From assembly GCF_008642275.1 (NCBI RefSeq), contig NZ_CP029189.1:1297001-1361000 (forward strand): a stretch of 64,000 bases of DNA, given 5' to 3'. Within the stretch, counting starts at the first letter, position 1; each line of letters begins with the position of its first letter. The notes below the pieces were generated by a model. That model worked only from the letters and a program-made list of their open reading frames with translations, was not told the origin of the DNA and ran no database searches. This stretch comes from Streptomyces venezuelae (GTDB taxonomy: Bacteria; Actinomycetota; Actinomycetes; Streptomycetales; Streptomycetaceae). Below are positions 8,652 through 16,681 of the stretch, piece after piece. A program made the translations under genes and the position numbers.

Positions 8652-10055
8652 ATGGGCCTCGGCGTGGGCTGGACCCTGCACGGAGACGGGCGGACTCCCG
8701 CCCCCGGGGCGGTGGTCCGGCCGGATGAGCGGCTGTCGTGGCCGCGGACCGCCGGGCTGGGCGCGCAGCACGTCGTGGCGATGTTCGGTGCGAGTTTCGT
8801 CGCTCCGGTCCTGATGGGCCTGGATCCGAACCTGGCCATCATGATGTCCGGTGTCGCGACGGTGATCTTCCTCCTCGCGACCCGCGGCAGGGTCCCCTCG
8901 TACCTGGGCTGCTCGCTGTCCTTCGTCGGTGTGGCGGCGGCCATCCGGGCCGCCGGCGGGGACAGTGCGGTGGTCACGGGCGCCGTCTTCGTCGTGGGCG
9001 TGGCACTGTTCCTGGCGGGCCTGGTGGTCCGGCGCTTCGGTGCCCGCGTCATCCACGCGGCGATGCCGCCCATCGTGACGGGCGCGGTGGTGATGCTGAT
9101 CGGCTTCAACCTGGCGCCGGTGACGGCGAGCACGTACTGGCCGCAGGACCAGTGGACGGCGCTGCTGACGATGCTGTTCACGGGGGCTGCCGTGGTCTGC
9201 CTGCGCGGGTTCTGGTCGCGGATCGCGATCTTCCTCGGCCTGCTCTTCGGGTACGGGATCTCCTGGATCTCCGACCTGCTCTTCGGGAAGATCCACTCGA
9301 CGCTGGGCGGGGAGGCGGCCGTCGACCACTGGCGCCTCGACCTCTCGGCGGTGGCCAAGGCCGACTGGATCGGGCTCCCGTCCTTCCACGCGCCCGCCTT
9401 CGAGTGGTCGGCGATCCTGATCGCCCTGCCGGTGGTGATCGCGCTGATCGCCGAGAACGCGGGCCACATCAAGGCCGTGGGCGAGATGACCGGCGATCCG
9501 CTCGACGACGAGCTGGGTACGGCGATCGCGGCGGACGGCGCCGCGTCCATGCTGTCCACGGCGGTCGGCGGTCCGCCGAACACCACCTACTCCGAGAACA
9601 TCGGTGTCATGGCGGCCACCCGGGTCTACTCCACGGCGGCCTACTGGGCGGCCGCGGGCTTCGCGCTGCTCTTCGGGCTGTGTCCCAAGTTCGGTGCGAT
9701 CGTCGCGGCGATCCCGGGCGGGGTGCTCGGCGGCATCACGGTCATCCTCTACGGGATGATCGGCCTGCTCGGCGCACAGATCTGGATCAACGGCGGGGTG
9801 GACCTGCGCAATCCGCTGAACCTGGTGCCGGCCGCGGCGGGCATCATCATCGGCGTCGGCGGGGTGAAGCTGCAGATCACCGACACGTTCGAGCTGGGTG
9901 GCATCGCGCTGGGCACGGTCGTCGTGATCACGGGCTACCACGCGCTGCGGTTCCTCGCGCCCGCGCACCTCAAGCAGGAGCCCCTCCTCGACGAGGGCAC
10001 CTCGGGCTACGACACCGGCGACGGCCCCGGGGGCGGCCAGGACAAGCCCCGTTGA
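8652..10055 (+). CDS. NCS2-family uracil/xanthine permease
   Basis: This 467-residue integral membrane protein belongs to the nucleobase:cation symporter-2 family (UraA/RutG type). Visible family marks are the N-terminal GLGAQHVVAMFGASFVAPVLMG, the substrate-region motif IALIAENAGHIKAVGEMTG with the conserved Glu, and GGPPNTTYSENIGVMAATRV. It should import uracil or a related base by proton symport. The C-terminal tail (about 25 residues, Gly/Asp-rich) is cytoplasmic. It stands alone after a terminator hairpin; a GGAG precedes the ATG. Confidence 0.92.
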   Translation: MGLGVGWTLHGDGRTPAPGAVVRPDERLSWPRTAGLGAQHVVAMFGASFVAPVLMGLDPNLAIMMSGVATVIFLLATRGRVPSYLGCSLSFVGVAAAIRAAGGDSAVVTGAVFVVGVALFLAGLVVRRFGARVIHAAMPPIVTGAVVMLIGFNLAPVTASTYWPQDQWTALLTMLFTGAAVVCLRGFWSRIAIFLGLLFGYGISWISDLLFGKIHSTLGGEAAVDHWRLDLSAVAKADWIGLPSFHAPAFEWSAILIALPVVIALIAENAGHIKAVGEMTGDPLDDELGTAIAADGAASMLSTAVGGPPNTTYSENIGVMAATRVYSTAAYWAAAGFALLFGLCPKFGAIVAAIPGGVLGGITVILYGMIGLLGAQIWINGGVDLRNPLNLVPAAAGIIIGVGGVKLQITDTFELGGIALGTVVVITGYHALRFLAPAHLKQEPLLDEGTSGYDTGDGPGGGQDKPR

Positions 10056-10130
10056 CGGGGTTTCGCCCGAACCGGGGAAGCGTACGGCCAAGTTCCCCGG
10101 ATCCGCGTCGGCGCCTGCGACTCTGCCCCC

Positions 10131-10772
10131 ATGGAAGCGGTGCTGGCGCGGATGCGCGCCCTGGAGGAGCGGCTCCCGCCGCAGGACGGTGTCGCCGTCT
10201 TCAACCGGGTCTACCTGACCGTGACGGAGACCCTGCACCGGCGGATCGAGCACGGCGCCTTCCCGGCGCCCCGGCGGGCGGAGACGCTCAGTGTGCGGTT
10301 CGCGGAGCGGTACCTGACGGCGGTCGAGGCGGAGCGGGCCCCGGCCTGCTGGCGTCCGCTGCTGCAGTACCGCCGCCACCCCGGGATCCGCCCGCTCCAG
10401 CACGCGCTGGCCGGGATCAACGCGCACATCGGCCACGACCTGGCGCTGGCGGTGGTCGCCACGTGCGGTGAGCTGGGATGTGAACCGCGTGCTCTGGAGG
10501 CGGACTTCGACCGGGTCGGGGACACGCTGGTCTCCCTGGAGGAGCACATCCGGGAGGACCTGATGCCGGGCCCGGACCTGTTGGAGATCGCCGACCCGCT
10601 GACCCACCTGGTCGGCTCGTGGAGCCTGGAGCGCGCCCGCGCCGGGGCCTGGTCGGCGGCCCGCCTGCTGTGGACGCTGCGCCGGGCGCCTGAACTGGCC
10701 GAGGAGTTCACGGACTCGCTCGACGCGGGCGTGGGCCTGGTGGGCCGCTGCCTGCTGACCCCGCGGGGCTGA
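10131..10772 (+). CDS. DUF5995-like protein of unknown function
   Basis: The 213-residue soluble, helix-rich protein carries the conserved segment GIRPLQHALAGINAHIGHDLALAVV found in actinobacterial DUF5995 proteins, with several histidines that could bind metal. It has no signal peptide or membrane segment. No ribosome site is visible before the ATG, so it may be leaderless. Function cannot be inferred from the neighbours. Confidence 0.8.
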   Translation: MEAVLARMRALEERLPPQDGVAVFNRVYLTVTETLHRRIEHGAFPAPRRAETLSVRFAERYLTAVEAERAPACWRPLLQYRRHPGIRPLQHALAGINAHIGHDLALAVVATCGELGCEPRALEADFDRVGDTLVSLEEHIREDLMPGPDLLEIADPLTHLVGSWSLERARAGAWSAARLLWTLRRAPELAEEFTDSLDAGVGLVGRCLLTPRG

Positions 10773-10857
10773 CCCGCCCCGCGGCCACGCGCCGTCGGCG
10801 CGGTCCCGCTGGTACCCCCTCGGGGCCGCCTCGGGCGTCTTCACTACGCTCTGCTCA

Positions 10858-11157
10858 ATGGCAGGAAGAATGAGCGAGCAGAACCGCACCGTCCCCCGCT
10901 GGTTCCGTGGCGGCCCGGAGCTTCACCAGTCCCTGCTGGACCTCACGGCATGGCATCCGGAGGCGACCGAGATCGCCACGTCCCCCAGGGCGCCGGACGA
11001 CTTCGCCACGGACACGATGCTGGAGTTCCTGTCCCAGGAGCTGATGCGGTCCGGATACGCGGACGACTGGTCGGTGACCTCGCACGGGCAGGAGATCGAG
11101 GACCTCATCGACGTGTTCCACCGCATCGCACAGCGCAGATGGCCGGCTGCGGGGTGA
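10858..11157 (+). CDS. Small conserved hypothetical protein
   Basis: The 99-residue acidic soluble protein contains WFRGGPELHQSLLDLTAWHPEATEIA and a helical C-terminal half (EIEDLIDVFHRIAQRRW). I recognise no family. An alternative ATG at 10870 has AGGAAG close upstream, so the exact start is open. It is convergent with the amino-acid monooxygenase gene. Confidence 0.65.
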   Translation: MAGRMSEQNRTVPRWFRGGPELHQSLLDLTAWHPEATEIATSPRAPDDFATDTMLEFLSQELMRSGYADDWSVTSHGQEIEDLIDVFHRIAQRRWPAAG

Positions 11158-11260
11158 GCCCCGGACGGCTGCCTGCCGGGCCTCGGCGGAGGCGGCCGCC
11201 GAACGCGACCCGCGCAGGAACCCGGTCCGGCGGCGCGCCCGCCGGCCCGGACATGGAGAA

Positions 11261-11303
11261 CGGGCCGCCGGCCCGCGTGCTGACGGCGCGGGGCGGCGGC
11301 CCG
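11261..11303. terminator. Convergent terminator hairpin
   Basis: CGGGCCGCCG (11261-11270) pairs with CGGCGGCCCG (11294-11303), with a second inner pairing CCCGCG/CGCGGG. It lies between the convergent ends of the genes at 11157 and 11323. Confidence 0.75.
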
Positions 11304-11322
11304 TGATCATGGGACCGGAGGA

Positions 11323-13020
11323 TCAGTCCTCGGGGAGTTCGACCGGGGCGATGTCGTCGTAGACGTCGCCCGGGCCCGGGTTGGTGGAGTCCGTGGAGCC
11401 ACCGAGGTGGTGCATGACGCCCCAGACCGCGTTGAGGGCGGTCTGGACCGCGCCCTCGGCCCAGCCGGCCGTCCACGAGATGTCGTCGCCCGCGAGGAAG
11501 ATGCCGCGCTTGTCCTCGGGGAGGCGGTCCTGCATGAAGTGGGTGAACAGGCGGCGCTGGTACCGGTAGTGGCCCGGCAGGTTGGCCTTGAACGCGCCCA
11601 TGAAGTAGGGCTCGTCCTCCCAGGACACGGTGACCGGGTTGCCGATGATGTGACGGCGGATGTCGACCTTGGGGTAGATCTCGCCCAGGGACTTCAGCAT
11701 GACCTCCATCCGCTCGTTCGCGGACAGCGGCAGCCACTTGAGGCTGTCGTCGCACCAGGTGTACGAGAGGCAGATGACGGCGGGCTTGTCCGGTCCGTTG
11801 TCCAGCAGGTACGTGCCGCGGGTCATCCGGTCGGTCAGCGTCATCGACATGACGTCACGGCCGGTCTCCTCGTCCTTGTCCAGCCAGAACGGCCGGTCGA
11901 CGGGGACGAACAGCTTGGACGACTCCATGTAGTGGGTGCGCTCGATCGCCGTCCAGTGGTCGATCGGGAACAGCGTGTCGTCGCACTCGATCTTCGACAG
12001 CAGCATCCAGGACTGGGCCGTGAAGATCGCGGCGCGGTACGTGCGGATGTCGCCGGAGGAGTCGGTGACCGTGATGCGGTTGCCGGCCGTGCGGTGCAGG
12101 CGGGTGACCGCCGGGCGCGGGGTGCCGTCGTGCAGGGAGGACAGCGAGGTGCCCTGGGCCCAGTGCACGATCTTCTCGGGCTCGCGCTCCCACAGGCGCA
12201 GCGGCAGCTGCTGCGAGCCGCCCACGATGCCGCGGTGGTGGTCGTCGGCCTCGGTGTAGACGACGCGCAGGATCTCCAGGATGGAGTTCGGGAAGTCGGT
12301 GTCCCAGCCGCCCGTGCCGAAGCCGACCTGGCCGAAGATCTCGCGCTTGCGGAAGGACTTGAAGGCCTCGGACTTGCAGAGGAAGCCGTAGAAGGTCTCG
12401 TCGTCGAGCTTCTCGACGAGCTTCGCCCAGATCTCGCGGATGCGCGGGACGTCCCGCTCGCGCATCGCGGTGTTCATGTCGGAGAAGTCGGCGCCCTCGT
12501 CGAGGCAGGCGTTCCACGCGGCGGACACGTCGCGGTAGATCTGCGGGAGGTCCGCGATCGTCTCGGCGTAGTGCGTCTCGCCCTTGAGGTCGACGACCGT
12601 CGAGGGGGTCGACTCGGCGAGCGGGTTCGGGAAGGGCTCCGTGACCAGGCCGACGAGGTCGATGTAGTGCTGCAGGGCGGTGGAGGACGGCGGGAAGCGC
12701 ATGGCGCCCATCTCCGCGGTGAGGCCCTCGGTCTCGGCGCCCTCGAAGCCGACGGTGCGCAGGCGGCCGCCGATCTGGTCGGCCTCGTAGACGACGGGCT
12801 TGAGGCCCATCTTCATCAGCTCGTACGCGGAGATGATGCCGGACAGCCCGCCGCCGATGACGGCGACCTCGGTGCCGAGCTCGGTCGCCGGTATCTGGCC
12901 GAGGCCGGCCGGGTGGGCGAGGAAGTCGTCGTACGCGTAGGGGAAGTCCGGACCGAACATGGTGATCGGCGGCTGTCCGTCGCTGTGCGGGACGGCGGTG
13001 GTGGGCACCGTGGACGTCAT
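11323..13020 (-). CDS. davB: Flavin L-amino-acid 2-monooxygenase (DavB-like)
   Basis: This 565-residue flavin amine oxidase family enzyme has the FAD-binding VAVIGGGLSGIISAYEL (GGGLSG at 56-61) and closing GDDISWTAGWAEGAVQTALNAV. From memory it resembles Pseudomonas lysine 2-monooxygenase DavB along most of its length, including the unusual N-terminal PITMFGPDFPYAYDDFLAHP and C-terminal NPGPGDVYDDI. Such enzymes oxidatively decarboxylate an L-amino acid to the shortened amide. The amidase gene lies 43 bases upstream in the same operon, completing the DavB-DavA pathway. Lysine is the first guess; arginine, as in the Streptomyces arginine monooxygenase route, is the main alternative. Confidence 0.8.
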   Translation of the reverse strand: MTSTVPTTAVPHSDGQPPITMFGPDFPYAYDDFLAHPAGLGQIPATELGTEVAVIGGGLSGIISAYELMKMGLKPVVYEADQIGGRLRTVGFEGAETEGLTAEMGAMRFPPSSTALQHYIDLVGLVTEPFPNPLAESTPSTVVDLKGETHYAETIADLPQIYRDVSAAWNACLDEGADFSDMNTAMRERDVPRIREIWAKLVEKLDDETFYGFLCKSEAFKSFRKREIFGQVGFGTGGWDTDFPNSILEILRVVYTEADDHHRGIVGGSQQLPLRLWEREPEKIVHWAQGTSLSSLHDGTPRPAVTRLHRTAGNRITVTDSSGDIRTYRAAIFTAQSWMLLSKIECDDTLFPIDHWTAIERTHYMESSKLFVPVDRPFWLDKDEETGRDVMSMTLTDRMTRGTYLLDNGPDKPAVICLSYTWCDDSLKWLPLSANERMEVMLKSLGEIYPKVDIRRHIIGNPVTVSWEDEPYFMGAFKANLPGHYRYQRRLFTHFMQDRLPEDKRGIFLAGDDISWTAGWAEGAVQTALNAVWGVMHHLGGSTDSTNPGPGDVYDDIAPVELPED

Positions 13021-13063
13021 GGGGGTACGTCTCCTTGCGGCAGGGCTGGGGGAGGAAGAGGGC

Positions 13064-13864
13064 TCAGACGAGGGAGGCGTAGAGCCCCGGTCGGCGGTCG
13101 CGCAGGTACGGGTTGTTCTCGCGCGAGGCGGACAGCAGCTCGGGGTCGGCCTCGCCGAACACCAGCTCCTCGCCGCGTCCGGCCCGGGTCCGGGTGACCC
13201 CGTCGGGGCTCGCCAGGCAGCTGAGTCCGACGAACTCGAACTCGCCTTCCGGGCCGGTGCGGTTGACGTACGCGATGTACATCTGGTTCTCGAAGGCCCT
13301 TACGGGGACCAGCTGTTCGGCGACGAACTGGAACGGGTGCATCTGCGCGGTCGGCACCAGGAGGAGGTCGGTACCGGCGAGCGCGTGCGCCCGGACGTTC
13401 TCGGGGAACTCCACGTCGTAGCAGATCATGATGCCGATGCGGAGGCCGTTCAGGTCCGCCTGGACGACGGGGGTGTCGCCGGGGGTGAAGGCGTCCTGTT
13501 CGAAGCAGCCGAAGAGGTGGGTCTTGCGGTAGTTCGCCAGCGCCGCGCCGTCGGGGCCGATGAGCTGGGCGGCGTTGTAGACGACGCCGTCCGCGCTCTC
13601 GGGGTAGCCGTACAGGACCGCGATCCCGTGGCGGCGGGCGATCTCGCCGATGGCCTGGGCGGAGGTGCCGTCGGCCGCTTCGGCGAGGCCGGGGATGTCC
13701 TGGAGGTCCAGCGCGTAGCCGGTGAGGAACATCTCCGAGGTCACGAGGAGCCCGGCCCCGCTCTGTGCGGCGCGCGCGGCTGCCTCGTCGAGCGCCTTGA
13801 GGTTCTCGGCGGTGTCGCCGAGAACGCCGGAGCTCTGGAGGAGGGCGGTGCGCAGCGGGGGCAT
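13064..13864 (-). CDS. davA: Nitrilase-superfamily amidase (DavA-like)
   Basis: The 266-residue carbon-nitrogen hydrolase has the catalytic triad Glu44 (TSEMFLTGY), Lys114 (NYRKTHLFG) and Cys148 (MICYDVEFPEN). Length and motifs match 5-aminovaleramidase DavA, which hydrolyses the amide made by DavB to the omega-amino acid and ammonia. It is the first gene of the operon and is followed by the monooxygenase, so substrate and product flow fit. For the arginine alternative the product would be 4-guanidinobutyrate. The upstream region has a phased TTGCG array shared with the permease-lrp operon. Confidence 0.8.
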   Translation of the reverse strand: MPPLRTALLQSSGVLGDTAENLKALDEAAARAAQSGAGLLVTSEMFLTGYALDLQDIPGLAEAADGTSAQAIGEIARRHGIAVLYGYPESADGVVYNAAQLIGPDGAALANYRKTHLFGCFEQDAFTPGDTPVVQADLNGLRIGIMICYDVEFPENVRAHALAGTDLLLVPTAQMHPFQFVAEQLVPVRAFENQMYIAYVNRTGPEGEFEFVGLSCLASPDGVTRTRAGRGEELVFGEADPELLSASRENNPYLRDRRPGLYASLV

Positions 13865-13935
13865 GGGCTACCTCTGTGACAGGCGGGAAGGGGGTTATCA
13901 AACGGTACGTTCGCGCGTTCGACCCGGACAAGCCG

Positions 13936-13999
13936 TGAGCGTTGCGCTCCGCGCATCGATTCGTTGCGTGTTCCCCCGTCGGCGCGGTGATTCGTTGCG
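13936..13999. promoter_or_regulatory. Phased TTGCG array upstream of the davA-davB operon
   Basis: Three copies of a TTGCG core lie on the same strand at 13942, 13964 and 13995 (spacing 22 and 31, two and three helical turns). Two are embedded in the identical 11-mer GATTCGTTGCG (13958-13968, 13989-13999). A similar array precedes the permease-lrp operon, so the Lrp/AsnC protein encoded there is the best candidate to bind both. Confidence 0.6.
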
Positions 14000-14041
14000 C
14001 GGGTGCCCCGCGCCTTCCTCGTGGACCCGTGCGCCGGCCTG

Positions 14042-14440
14042 CTACGAGCCGGTGCGGAAGGCCGGGTGGGCGGCCAGGAAGCGCAGGTCGTCGAGGATGT
14101 CGGGGGTGTGGTCGGAGACGACGCGGCCGCTCCAGGTGTCGACGAGGGCGGGGACGGTCAGGGCGCCGTCGAAGTGGTGTCCGGTGGCCTCGTAGGCCAG
14201 GCGGAGCGCGCCGTGGTCGGCCGCCCGGGGGTCCGCGCCGAGGACGGTGGCGGTGACCGCGCGGGCCAGGCCCAGCTCGGCGAGGGCGCCGGTGATCCGC
14301 CGGGAGCGGGGACAGCCGGCGCGGAGGTAGAGGTGGTAGCGGTGCGGTACGGGGGAGAAACCGGCTCCGATGCGGCCGCGCGGGGCGGGCGCCGGGCCGG
14401 TGCGGGGCAGGGGGGTGCGGGGCAGGACGGTGTGCGACAT
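14042..14440 (-). CDS. Stand-alone thioredoxin-fold domain like the N-half of glutathionyl-hydroquinone reductase
   Basis: The 132-residue protein has RYHLYLRAGCPRSRRITGAL and later TVPALVDTWSGRVVSDHTPDIL, matching the pattern of the omega-GST/glutathionyl-hydroquinone reductase N-terminal domain (YHLYxxxxCPWxHR...TVPVLWDK...IVSNES). The active-site block is CPRS instead of CPWA, and the usual C-terminal helical domain of about 200 residues is absent. It may be a shortened but functional thiol protein or a decaying gene. GGGAG precedes the ATG. A sulfur-type leader peptide lies 86 bases upstream in the same direction. Confidence 0.65.
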   Translation of the reverse strand: MSHTVLPRTPLPRTGPAPAPRGRIGAGFSPVPHRYHLYLRAGCPRSRRITGALAELGLARAVTATVLGADPRAADHGALRLAYEATGHHFDGALTVPALVDTWSGRVVSDHTPDILDDLRFLAAHPAFRTGS

Positions 14441-14526
14441 GACGCTCCCGGGGTGGAGGACAACACGGCTGGGCCCGGGGGCGGCGCGGTGCGCGCTCCC
14501 GGTCCGGGTCACTCGTCTCTGAGGGG

Positions 14527-14727
14527 TCAGCCGCGCGGGCCGAATGCGCTGCACACCCGCAGGAGGTCGATGTGCAGGCGCCGGGTGAGCCACCAGCGTC
14601 GGCGGGTCCGGGCGCGCGCGTCCGTGTCCGTTTCCGCCGTCCAGGCCGTGTCCGTGGGCCGGGCCGTGTCCGCGGGCCGGGCCGTGTCCGTGGGCCGGGC
14701 CGTCTTTGCCGTGCGGGCCGTGTCCAC
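14527..14727 (-). CDS. Putative leader peptide (LTRRLHIDLLRVCSA type)
   Basis: The frame ends with LTRRLHIDLLRVCSAFGPRG and a TGA stop. Streptomyces encode many short peptides with the pattern LTRR-HIDL-R--SA-C ahead of sulfur and cysteine genes, and this one lies upstream of a thiol-type protein gene. Usual leaders are 20-30 residues. Here the only in-frame start I see is a GTG at 14727, giving 66 residues with an odd Thr/Ala/Asp/Arg-rich extension produced by 18-base tandem repeats. The true start is therefore uncertain and could be a non-standard codon. Confidence 0.55.
   Translation of the reverse strand: MDTARTAKTARPTDTARPADTARPTDTAWTAETDTDARARTRRRWWLTRRLHIDLLRVCSAFGPRG
14630..14719. 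repeat. 18-bp tandem repeats
   Basis: GTGTCCGTGGGCCGGGCC occurs at 14648-14665, with a one-base variant at 14666-14683 and an exact copy at 14684-14701; degenerate copies flank them (14630-14647 and 14702-14719). The period is a multiple of three, so the minus-strand frame of the leader-peptide ORF stays open across it. Confidence 0.85.
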
Positions 14728-14900
14728 CGCCGCTCACCCCCGTCCCTGTCCTGGGCCGCTCCCGTCCGGTGCTGGTTAGGCTTCCGGTGGCGGGCGCCGT
14801 CCGTCCTGGCCGTCCCCCGCAGTCTCGTGGTGGCGCCGGAGGCCGTCAAGAAGGCGGCCACGACCCGGACGCCGCCGCCCGTGGAAGGAGTCCCCCACCG

Positions 14901-15608
14901 ATGTCCCCCGAAAGCGGCACGCTGAACGGCAGTGAGGTCCTCGACAATCCGGTCTGGGCCGCGCTGACCGGGACGCACCGGGATTTCGCCGAGTTCGCGC
15001 CCGCCGGTCTGGCGGCCCGGTACACGCCGGACACCTCCCCCTTCGCGGCGCTCGCCGATCCCCTGGATCCGCGGGCGTGGGCGGATCTGGCCGAGCTGGC
15101 CGGTCCGGGGCAGGAGGTCTGGGTGACCGGGCTGCTGACCCCGCCGCCGGGATGGCAGACGCTGGTGGAGGTCGCGGGCGTGCAGCTGGACGGGCGCGGC
15201 GTTCGGGCGGTGGCGGCGCCGGATGCGGTGCCGCTCGGGCCGGATAACGTACCGGAGATGCTGGAGCTGGTGGGGCTGACCCGGCCAGGCCCGTTCCTGG
15301 ACCGTACGGTCGAGCTGGGCACGTACCTCGGGATCCGCCACGAGGGCCGGCTGGTCGCGATGGCCGGGGAGCGGATGCGGCCGGAGGGCTGGTCGGAGAT
15401 CAGCGCGGTGTGCACGCACCCGGACCACCGGGGCCGGGGCCTGGCGGACCGGCTGGTACGCGCGGTCGCGGCGGAGGTCCGGGAACGCGGGGATCAGCCG
15501 TTCCTGCACGCGGCGGCGGACAACACCGGGGCCGTGCGGCTCTACGGGGCGATGGGCTTCACCCTGCGCCGCAGCCCCCTCTTCGTGGGTGTGCGTACCC
15601 CGGCCTAG
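14901..15608 (+). CDS. GNAT-family N-acetyltransferase
   Basis: The 235-residue protein has a C-terminal GNAT domain with the acetyl-CoA-binding motif HPDHRGRGLADRLVRAV, preceded by EISAVCT and followed by LHAAADNTGAVRLYGAMGF. The acceptor substrate is unknown. The ATG follows GGAAGGAG by ten bases. Its TAG stop lies inside the CCTAGG target of the adjacent IS481-type element and is kept intact by the duplication. Confidence 0.9.
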   Translation: MSPESGTLNGSEVLDNPVWAALTGTHRDFAEFAPAGLAARYTPDTSPFAALADPLDPRAWADLAELAGPGQEVWVTGLLTPPPGWQTLVEVAGVQLDGRGVRAVAAPDAVPLGPDNVPEMLELVGLTRPGPFLDRTVELGTYLGIRHEGRLVAMAGERMRPEGWSEISAVCTHPDHRGRGLADRLVRAVAAEVRERGDQPFLHAAADNTGAVRLYGAMGFTLRRSPLFVGVRTPA

Positions 15609-15609
15609 G
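15604..15609. repeat. Target-site duplication, left copy (CCTAGG)
   Basis: This hexamer is repeated at 16682-16687 on the other side of the IS element. It fits the NCTAGN insertion target known for IS481. It contains the stop codon of the acetyltransferase (plus strand) and of the transposase (minus strand). Confidence 0.9.
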
Positions 15610-16558
15610 TGTATTGCCCAGTGAGGTTGGGGACGCGGCTGGCGGGTGGTTTGCCTGCGAGCGCGGTGTGTCCGCGGTGGTGATTGTAGGTGTGTAGCCA
15701 TTGGGGGAAGGCGTCGCGTCGTTCCTGCTCGGAGCGGTAGGGGCGGGCGTAGGCCCACTCGTCCAGCAGGGTCCGGTTCAGTCGTTCGACCTTGCCGTTG
15801 GTCTGGGGCCGGTAGGGCCGGGTTCGCTTGTGGGCGATCCCGGCCGCTGCCAGCAGGTCACGCCAGGCGTGGGACTTGTAGCAGGAGCCGTTGTCGGTCA
15901 GGACCCGTTCGACGGTGATTCCGGCACTGGCGTAGTAGGCCTGGGCCCTGCTCCAGAAGGCCGTGGCGGTTTCCTTCTTCTCGTCGGCGTGGATCTCGCT
16001 GTAGGCGAGGCGGGAGTGGTCGTCGACGGCGGTGTGGATGTACTGGTAGCCGACGCCGGTCTTGGTTTTGCGGCCGGCCTGCCGGCCGAGGGTCTTGTGG
16101 CCGCCGCCGTCGGGGATGTTGCCGAGCTTTTTGATGTCGACGTGGACGAGTTCGCCCGGACGCTCACGTTCGTAGCGGCGTATGACACGGCCGGTGGCCC
16201 GGTCCAGATGCGTCAGGCGGGCCAGGCCGAACCGGGCCAGCACACGGTGCACGGTCGAGGGCGCCAGGCCCAGCAGGTGGGCGATGCGGGCCGGACCCCA
16301 CCGCCGCTGGATGCGGACCTTGATGATCCGGCGTTCGGTGCGGGTCGCGGTCCGGCGAGGGCTGTGGTGCGGTCGGGAGGAATGGTCGGCCATACCGGCC
16401 TCGCCCAGGGCCCGGTAGCGGATAGCCCACCGCTGGGCGGTGGTCGGCGAGACCTGGAAACGCTCGGCAGCCCGCCGAAGGGGCCAGCCGTCCACGACCA
16501 CACAACGGGCCAGGCGTAGTCGTCCGGTCTCGGTCAGGGGTGCATTACGGTGGGGCAC
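15605..16558 (-). CDS. IS481-family transposase
   Basis: The 317-residue transposase has an N-terminal helix-turn-helix (WPLRRAAERFQVSPTTAQRW), a second HTH region, and an integrase core with the DDE residues visible as HVDIKKL, LTDNGS and NGKVERLNR. GTG at 16558 is chosen because PHRNAPLTETGR is the usual family N-terminus; the frame is open to 16600. The gene is intact, so the element may be active. Its TAG stop is not in the element but in the flanking CCTAGG. A hairpin covers the region just before the start codon. Confidence 0.95.
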   Translation of the reverse strand: MPHRNAPLTETGRLRLARCVVVDGWPLRRAAERFQVSPTTAQRWAIRYRALGEAGMADHSSRPHHSPRRTATRTERRIIKVRIQRRWGPARIAHLLGLAPSTVHRVLARFGLARLTHLDRATGRVIRRYERERPGELVHVDIKKLGNIPDGGGHKTLGRQAGRKTKTGVGYQYIHTAVDDHSRLAYSEIHADEKKETATAFWSRAQAYYASAGITVERVLTDNGSCYKSHAWRDLLAAAGIAHKRTRPYRPQTNGKVERLNRTLLDEWAYARPYRSEQERRDAFPQWLHTYNHHRGHTALAGKPPASRVPNLTGQYT

Positions 16559-16681
16559 GAGGGCCTTTCTGGTCGCCGGTGCAGATGTCGCAATCCACAC
16601 CAGGCCAGAAGGCCCTCACCCATTTCAAGATCCCTCAACCGAGACCTGCATCACCCGTCCACAACCTCCCCGGACAGAACA
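15610..16681. mobile_element. Complete IS481-family insertion sequence (1072 bp)
   Basis: The ends are defined by 26-base imperfect terminal inverted repeats (15610-15635 and 16656-16681; 20 of 26 positions match, both starting TGT) and a 6-base CCTAGG duplication outside them. The only gene is the transposase. Removing the element and one duplication rebuilds CCCCGGCCTAGGCCGGGG, an 18-base perfect palindrome in which the stop codons of the convergent acetyltransferase and lrp genes overlap, probably also their shared terminator. Confidence 0.92.
16560..16616 (-). promoter_or_regulatory. Hairpin that would mask the transposase ribosome site
   Basis: In the transposase message AGGGCCTTCTGG (16616-16605) can pair with CCAGAAAGGCCCT (16572-16560), with one bulged base. 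The 3' arm holds the only purine-rich Shine-Dalgarno-like stretch and ends one base before the GTG. Transcripts entering from outside would fold it; a transcript starting in the loop would not. Confidence 0.55.

Noticed and set aside
7317..10889. A 1190-codon open frame on the minus strand opposite the MFS and permease genes
   Set aside because: Arg/Gly/Pro/His-rich translation without domains, caused by high GC on the strand opposite real genes; the plus-strand genes have clear families and ribosome sites.
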